The translations under genes and the position numbers were made by a program. A DNA stretch of 64,000 bases from NCBI GenBank assembly GCA_003056145.1, contig LSNL01000003.1, positions 209,853 to 273,852 of the forward strand, read 5' to 3'. The stretch comes from Parcubacteria group bacterium M10-OD1-1 (GTDB lineage: Bacteria; Patescibacteria; Paceibacteria; Moranbacterales; UBA2206). This document shows positions 58,876 to 64,000 of the stretch, in pieces. The stretch's first letter is position 1. The number at the start of each line of letters is the position of its first letter. Under the pieces are notes generated by a model. That model ran no database searches, was not told the origin of the DNA, and saw only the letters and a program-made list of their open reading frames with translations.

Positions 58876-60714
58876 TTATTTAGCAATTTCTTTATTAACG
58901 GAAACTATTTTAACAAAATTATTTGGTCTTCCGCCGAGAATAATCATTTTGTAACCAGGAAAGCTAGAAGAATAAATTTTTGCAAAATTAAATTGTTGAT
59001 GCAGGAGCGAATGAGATTTCAACGATTTAGATTTACGACCAGTAGAAACAATTAAATAATTAAAATGAACTCCAGCTAAATCATTTTTATGAAAACCAGT
59101 AATGCAACGACCTATAAATGATTCACAAACAGCACCTTTATCTGACCAAATGATTAATTTTTGAGCCTGAGGTAATTTATTTAACTCTTGAGCTATTTGA
59201 AAACTTCCATCGCCCATATCTTTAAAATTAAGAATGTATCGAGATGGAAGAATGCTAGAAGCATAAGTTAAGTAGAAAGGTTTAACTGAATAAAGACTGA
59301 AAAATGAAAGAGCTATAATGATTAGATAAGCACTATAAAAACGCAAATATTTTTTAATGAAAGGCGTTTCGATAAATTGGTAAAAACCAATAGCGGCAAT
59401 AATGGAAGCTAGTGGATAGAGAACTATCTGGTAGCGAACAGTATCAGTTACATGATTAATTGTAGAGGCAATATAGTAAAGAAGAATAAAAAGAAGAAAA
59501 TATAAAACTGAAGGAAATTTTTCTTTTTTGGAATTTTTTAAAAAAGAATTTTTAAAAATAGAATAAATGAAAAAAATAAAAACTAATGGAGTTAAGCCAA
59601 AGATGAGAGCATAAAGATCGGCAATAACTTTAGAAATAAAATCCATCAAAGCAAAACCACTACCTCCTTTGGGCGAAGCCATTATTGCCTCAAAATTCCA
59701 AATCGTCATACCAGTAAAAATATTATAAAAAATAAAACCAGTTATTATTAAAATAAGTCCTCCAATTATTTTTTGAAAAAGATCTCTATATCTAGTTAAA
59801 AAATTCATTACTAGAGAACTAAGACGACTTTTATTAATTCCTAAATCAGCTAAAAGTAAAGCAAAAAAACCGATAAAAATTGGCCAAGTAGATTTGAAGG
59901 CTTTGCTGAATAGCGTTCCTTTTAATAATATCTCAGAATGTTTCCAAGTAGCTGGGAACAGGAGAAAGAAAACAGCCATAGAGATAGCAATGATAAAACT
60001 AAAATCTAAAAGAGCTTTCTTTAGATAATTAAAGAAAGGCTTTTTTTTCTGAAAATAATAGATGTATTCTAAAAAAATAAGACCCAGAAAATAAACATAA
60101 AGAATATTGGCAACATATTTTGTTAAAAGCGCTAACCCTAAAAATATTCCGGTTAAGTAAAGATATTTTTTAGATTGTTTTTCTTTTTGGTGGATTAGAT
60201 AGCTTAGAATAGAAAGCGGAAGGAATCCCCAAAGGAGAGAATCAGGATTAATGATTAAGCTCATTCCTAAAATGATTGGGGAGAGCCCAATGAAAGTAAG
60301 TGCAGTTAAAGCGACAGAAGTGTTGAAAAGTTTTTGAAGTAATAAAAAGAAAATTAGTAGAAAAATAATAGTAGCCAAATAAATTGGTAGGCGAAGAGAA
60401 AAATTTATCTTAGAGAAATAATTTGTTTGAGTAGGAGTTTTTACTTCTTGACGCAACGATTTATAGGGAAGTGGATTAACAGAGAACAGACCAATTCCGG
60501 AGATTAGAGCTACGGTAATACCAGGTTTGTCATTGATATTAGTGTGCCTCCATTTCTGTTCTTTAATAGCTTTCCAGTATTTGGGAATTCTTTTATAAAT
60601 CCAATAAGGCTCATCAACGGCCGAATAATGAGAAAGCCTAGTTAATCCTAGGCTCAAATTAAGAATTAAAACTAATAAAATAAAAAACGCAATAACTATT
60701 TTTTTTTGTTTCAT
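58876..60714 (-). CDS. GT39-like (GT-C) membrane glycosyltransferase
   Basis: A 612-residue protein with about twelve TM helices. The first outside loop has LSHYSAVDEPYWIYKRIPKY (about 27-46) with the D-E acidic pair and then WRHTNINDKPGITVALISG, which resembles the PMT/ArnT catalytic loop. A C-terminal soluble domain (about 490-612) follows. It is co-transcribed with the GH28 gene, which starts 19 bases after its stop, so the two may build and trim the same glycan. Confidence 0.83.
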   Translation of the reverse strand: MKQKKIVIAFFILLVLILNLSLGLTRLSHYSAVDEPYWIYKRIPKYWKAIKEQKWRHTNINDKPGITVALISGIGLFSVNPLPYKSLRQEVKTPTQTNYFSKINFSLRLPIYLATIIFLLIFFLLLQKLFNTSVALTALTFIGLSPIILGMSLIINPDSLLWGFLPLSILSYLIHQKEKQSKKYLYLTGIFLGLALLTKYVANILYVYFLGLIFLEYIYYFQKKKPFFNYLKKALLDFSFIIAISMAVFFLLFPATWKHSEILLKGTLFSKAFKSTWPIFIGFFALLLADLGINKSRLSSLVMNFLTRYRDLFQKIIGGLILIITGFIFYNIFTGMTIWNFEAIMASPKGGSGFALMDFISKVIADLYALIFGLTPLVFIFFIYSIFKNSFLKNSKKEKFPSVLYFLLFILLYYIASTINHVTDTVRYQIVLYPLASIIAAIGFYQFIETPFIKKYLRFYSAYLIIIALSFFSLYSVKPFYLTYASSILPSRYILNFKDMGDGSFQIAQELNKLPQAQKLIIWSDKGAVCESFIGRCITGFHKNDLAGVHFNYLIVSTGRKSKSLKSHSLLHQQFNFAKIYSSSFPGYKMIILGGRPNNFVKIVSVNKEIAK

Positions 60715-60843
60715 GAAATAGATAATTAATTTAATCAGGCCTTTAAATTATATAATAAATAAATAAAAAAGTCTAAAATTAGAAATAAATTATTATTGTT
60801 TCCTATTTTCAATAGTTCTGATAGAATAAGAGTAAAATATATT

Positions 60844-60852
60844 TGTTATAAT
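60844..60852 (+). promoter_or_regulatory. Extended -10 promoter with very short leader
   Basis: TGTTATAAT begins at T60844 and ends at T60852. Transcription should start near 60859, leaving only about 8-9 bases before the ATG at 60868, too few for a Shine-Dalgarno site. Confidence 0.5.
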
Positions 60853-60867
60853 AAATAAATAAAATTT

Positions 60868-62643
60868 ATGGAAAAATTCTTTCAAAAAAAATATATTACC
60901 GTGATAACGATTATTATCATTATGTTTGGTGCTTTTGCAATACGTTTTTATCATTTTCATGATTGGTTATATTTTAAAATGGATCAATCACGAGATGCTT
61001 TTATGATTGCTAATGCTGTTCAGAACGGCCCGCAGGATTTACCACTCTTAGGTGCTCGTGCTGGAGCCACTAAAGTTAAGTATGGTTTTCTACATCTAGG
61101 TCCAGTTTTTTATTATTTCCAGTATTTATCAGGAGTTATTTTTCATTCAACTGTGCCTGATGTGTTTGCTTATCCTGATTTATTTTTTGGGATAATGATA
61201 CTGCCATTATTATATATTTTTTCAAGGATTTATTTTAAACGCTACATCTCTTTGCTGATTATTTTAATGTACGCTTTTTCTTTTTTAATTATTGAATATT
61301 CTCGCTTTGCTTGGAATCCTAATTCTCTTCCATTTTTTACTATTTTAAGTTTTTTAGCTCTTTTGAAATTTCTTAATACAGACAGTGAAAAAAAGCGTGC
61401 TTTATGGGTGGCAGTTTGGGCGATTGGAATGGCAGTCGGGTCGCAACTTCACTTTGTGGGCTTTTTTTGTTTGATTGGAGTTTCTGGTTTATTAATAGTT
61501 TATCATTATAAATTGTGGAGAAAACAAATTTTTAAACAAATTTTTCAAAAACAAATCTTTAAAAAAATTATTATTTCAATTGGAATTGCTTTCGCAGTTT
61601 TCTTAGTTTTTTATACGCCAGTTATTATTAGTGATACAATAAAACACGGAGAAAATACTAAAGATTTTATTGAAGCACTTAGCTCCAAACCAGCTAAAAA
61701 GCCTCTTTTAGATAAATTAAAAAAGAATATTAATAAGCAAGTTAGAAATTATACTTTAATTACAACTTCTTATATTTATCCTAAAAAGGCTAATGTCTCT
61801 AAGATTATAGCTATTCTTTTCACCTTGAGTATTTTGTTAGGAGGAATTTATCTTAGCTTCAAAAAAATAATAGAAGGAACATTAAAACAGGAGAAAAAAG
61901 ATTTTTTAACTCTTATTTTACTTTGGATAGGAGTTTTCTTTATTTTATGTATTCCTTTAGCTTATCAAATTCGTCCTAGATTTTTTATTTTTACTTTTGG
62001 AGCTCCATTTATTCTTTTGGGTATAATTTTTGAATTTTTGAAAGAAAAGAAAGTGAAATTGTATCAATATTTAATTATTCTTTTAACGGCGATAGTTTTA
62101 TTTTCTAATGCTTACGGAACAATGTCCTGGTTCCAAGAACAAGCTCAGTCACAAAAAACTCATTTTAAGGTTAAACGAACATTGATTCTAAAAGTTAAAG
62201 ATGGAGTAACTTTAGGTCAATTAGAAAAAGTAGCCAATTATATTTACAATCATCACAAGCCTGGCTATACAGTTTATTTTTATAGCAAGCCTGAGCATAT
62301 TCGTCCGCTAGAATATTTGTTTTGGGAAAAGAATGATCCTAATTTTACTTATACTACTTTAAAATTAGATCAAAACCCTAAAGCTCAATATTTTGCCGTA
62401 GTTCCAGCTAAAAAAGATGCTGTTAATAAAATAACTAAAAAATACGGACATAACTTTATTGTTTTGCATTCACAAAAATTTGGACAGCTAGAAATTTTTG
62501 AAATTAATTTTACTAATCGTAAAATTTTTAATAGCTTCCGCTTTAATAAGAAAAACGGAAAAACAGATCGAGTTTTTTGGAAAGATGTTTTTGGAATGAA
62601 AGAAACTTTTAAATCGGATATTAAAATTGATAGTGCCGAATAA
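60868..62643 (+). CDS. GT39-like (GT-C) membrane glycosyltransferase
   Basis: A 591-residue protein with about eleven TM helices. After TM1: HFHDWLYFKMDQSRDAFMIA (about 30-49), LPLLGARAGA, LHLGPVFYYFQYLSG, and YSRFAWNPNSLPFF (about 150-163). The D-Q-x-x-D acidic motif and these blocks are shared with the next gene and with the minus-strand protein at 47298-49019. It ends in a soluble C-terminal domain of about 150 residues. The next paralog begins 70 bases on. Confidence 0.85.
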   Translation: MEKFFQKKYITVITIIIIMFGAFAIRFYHFHDWLYFKMDQSRDAFMIANAVQNGPQDLPLLGARAGATKVKYGFLHLGPVFYYFQYLSGVIFHSTVPDVFAYPDLFFGIMILPLLYIFSRIYFKRYISLLIILMYAFSFLIIEYSRFAWNPNSLPFFTILSFLALLKFLNTDSEKKRALWVAVWAIGMAVGSQLHFVGFFCLIGVSGLLIVYHYKLWRKQIFKQIFQKQIFKKIIISIGIAFAVFLVFYTPVIISDTIKHGENTKDFIEALSSKPAKKPLLDKLKKNINKQVRNYTLITTSYIYPKKANVSKIIAILFTLSILLGGIYLSFKKIIEGTLKQEKKDFLTLILLWIGVFFILCIPLAYQIRPRFFIFTFGAPFILLGIIFEFLKEKKVKLYQYLIILLTAIVLFSNAYGTMSWFQEQAQSQKTHFKVKRTLILKVKDGVTLGQLEKVANYIYNHHKPGYTVYFYSKPEHIRPLEYLFWEKNDPNFTYTTLKLDQNPKAQYFAVVPAKKDAVNKITKKYGHNFIVLHSQKFGQLEIFEINFTNRKIFNSFRFNKKNGKTDRVFWKDVFGMKETFKSDIKIDSAE

Positions 62644-62713
62644 ACAAAAAAGTTAACGGCGAGGAAAAGCCTTTCTGTTAATTAATAAAAAATAATTTGT
62701 TATTTTTAATTAA

Positions 62714-64000
62714 ATGCGATTTGTTTATCAACTACAAAATTGGTTACAAAAAAAACTAAGAGAAAAAACTACCGTAGCCCTATTTTTAGGACTTATTATT
62801 ATAGCGGGTGTCTTTTTGCGAACTTATCAACATAAAAATTGGCTTTATTTTGATGATGATCAAGCTAATGACGCTATTGTGGTAAGTAATGTTATAGAAG
62901 GACATAATACTTGGCCACTTTTGGGTCCAAATATGGGTAACACTAAATTTCACTTAGGGCCAATATTTTATTATTTTCAAATAACTTCTGCCAAAGTTTT
63001 TGGTAATAATCCTAACGCCTTGGCTTATCCTGATTTATTTTTTTCTCTTTTAGCTATCCCTTTGTTTTATTATTTTTTGAGAAAATATTTTTCGGTGGCT
63101 TTAGCTTTGCCTCTGACTGGGCTGTATACTATTTCTTATTTTGCAATAAAGTTTTCTCGTTTTGCTTGGAATACCAATTCTATGCCCTTTTTTATTTTGC
63201 TTTTTTTGCTAGCTTTGACAGATTTTTTAGCTAAGAGAGAAAAAATTAAATGGTTTTGGGCAATAATGCTGGGTATCGCTATTGGAATAGGCACCCAATT
63301 ACACGCTATGCTATTAGTGGCGATGCCGATAATGACAGTAGTCATTTTTTTGATAGTAGTCATTAAAAATCCTAAAACTTTTTTAAAATGGTTGGTGGTA
63401 ATTTTAATCGCTTTATTTTTAAATACTGGGCAAATTATTCATGAACTGAATACAGGTTTTAAAAATACACACTATTTTTTTAAAAATGCTACTGAGCGTT
63501 CCAATAGTGGAAGTAACCATTTTTTAAAAACTTTAGCTTTAGACACAGCTTGCCATATTCAGGCTAATACTTATATTTTAACGACTTTGGGGAACAAAGA
63601 TAATTGTGATTTTTTAAAAACAAGAAAGAAAAACTCAGTTAGCTTTTGGCAACAGCCTAAACAAATCATCTTAAATCGCTTAGTCTATTTTGGTATTATT
63701 TTACTAAGTGTAGCTTTTTCTTTATTAGGATATTTTTTGTTAATAAAAAAAGTTAAAAAGGAAAAAGATAATGAAAAAGAATATTTTTTGAGAGTAATTA
63801 TTTTTTATTTAATTTTATTTTTTGTAATAATGTTTCCTTCTATTAAAGAGGCTCCTTTGCGTTATTTTCTGCCGATATTTTTTCTGCCGTATTTATTTCT
63901 AGGATTTATAGCTCAAATGTTTCAAAAAAGATATTCGTCAAAATATTTTATTCTAATCGGAATGATCTTTGTTTTAATTGCTGACACAGTGCGTGGTCGG
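62714..64000 (+). CDS. GT39-like (GT-C) membrane glycosyltransferase, cut by window end
   Basis: The frame from ATG 62714 stays open for 429 codons to the end of the window, so the C-terminal part is missing. It shows TM1 (about 21-38), then HKNWLYFDDDQANDAIVVSN (about 43-62), WPLLGPNMGN, HLGPIFYYFQI and FSRFAWNTNSMPFF, the same blocks in the same order as its upstream neighbour. The two are tandem paralogs. An AT-only hairpin (62688-62695 with 62700-62707) lies just before the ATG. Confidence 0.85.
   Translation, partial: MRFVYQLQNWLQKKLREKTTVALFLGLIIIAGVFLRTYQHKNWLYFDDDQANDAIVVSNVIEGHNTWPLLGPNMGNTKFHLGPIFYYFQITSAKVFGNNPNALAYPDLFFSLLAIPLFYYFLRKYFSVALALPLTGLYTISYFAIKFSRFAWNTNSMPFFILLFLLALTDFLAKREKIKWFWAIMLGIAIGIGTQLHAMLLVAMPIMTVVIFLIVVIKNPKTFLKWLVVILIALFLNTGQIIHELNTGFKNTHYFFKNATERSNSGSNHFLKTLALDTACHIQANTYILTTLGNKDNCDFLKTRKKNSVSFWQQPKQIILNRLVYFGIILLSVAFSLLGYFLLIKKVKKEKDNEKEYFLRVIIFYLILFFVIMFPSIKEAPLRYFLPIFFLPYLFLGFIAQMFQKRYSSKYFILIGMIFVLIADTVRGR

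Noticed and set aside
62644..62713. GTTAACGG..CTGTTAAT inverted pair and AT-only hairpin as a terminator
   Set aside because: The first stem is too interrupted and the second has only A-T pairs; termination between the tandem GT-C genes cannot be supported.
1..64000. Recoded TGA (as Gly, known in some CPR groups)
   Set aside because: TGA ends several well-formed genes at natural positions and never interrupts a conserved domain except in the decayed flippase fragment at 33752.
1..64000. CRISPR arrays, insertion sequences, prophage genes, rRNA genes
   Set aside because: No regularly spaced repeats, transposase-like frames, phage proteins or rRNA blocks were seen on either strand.

Overview
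The window reads as a contiguous piece of an AT-rich (about 30% GC by eye) bacterial chromosome, most likely a Candidate Phyla Radiation / Patescibacteria member of the Parcubacteria type. Supporting signs are a short EF-Ts, a short prolyl-tRNA synthetase with a zinc ribbon where the editing insertion usually sits, many housekeeping genes without Shine-Dalgarno sites, tRNAs without encoded CCA, and a very large share of membrane glycosyltransferases. The phylum call is an inference from gene style, not from a marker alignment. TGA is used as a stop (for example near 30198, 36470, 38331 and 41551) and no large frame reads through it, so the standard bacterial code fits.

Region 1 (1-24,350) is mainly core information processing and secretion: rpsB-tsf-ricT-like-TPR protein; a tRNA-Thr/Tyr/Thr cluster with rpmG; an accessory patch of short genes (GNAT acetyltransferase, two ASCH proteins, a Cys-rich protein, a YdjC-type deacetylase); proS; ispG; prfA; secA; two odd small genes carrying direct and internal repeats; secD (with an embedded, apparently circularly permuted parvulin domain) and secF; pheS-pheT-valS; and the RNase P RNA.

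Region 2 (24,400-64,000) is almost entirely an envelope-glycan locus. It starts with a polyprenyl-phosphate sugar-1-phosphate transferase and holds about nine further soluble or membrane-anchored glycosyltransferases, eight large GT-C-type membrane glycosyltransferases, a Wzx-type flippase, a small EamA/SMR-type carrier, an LPG-synthase/AglD-type membrane protein, GDP-mannose 4,6-dehydratase, UDP-glucose 6-dehydrogenase, methyltransferases (one fused to a GT2 domain), a predicted surface lipase of the LCAT type and a GH28 glycan hydrolase. The likely flow is nucleotide sugars (Gmd, Ugd), assembly on a lipid carrier (24401 enzyme, GT2/GT4 enzymes), flipping (35117, 31525), then extracytoplasmic modification by GT-C enzymes. 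Opposed operons, TTGA/ATGA overlaps, a 29-bp tail-to-tail overlap, decayed gene fragments and direct repeats around gmd show that the locus has been reassembled repeatedly.

The most unusual items are the SecD-parvulin domain insertion; an AbrB-like gene present as one intact copy with a perfect 26-bp palindromic operator candidate plus two decayed copies that bracket gmd and precede flippase genes; a gene at 14146 with a 240-bp internal duplication whose first half is almost identical while the second half has diverged, itself flanked by 49-bp direct repeats; and a split between SD-led small accessory genes and SD-less or leaderless core genes.
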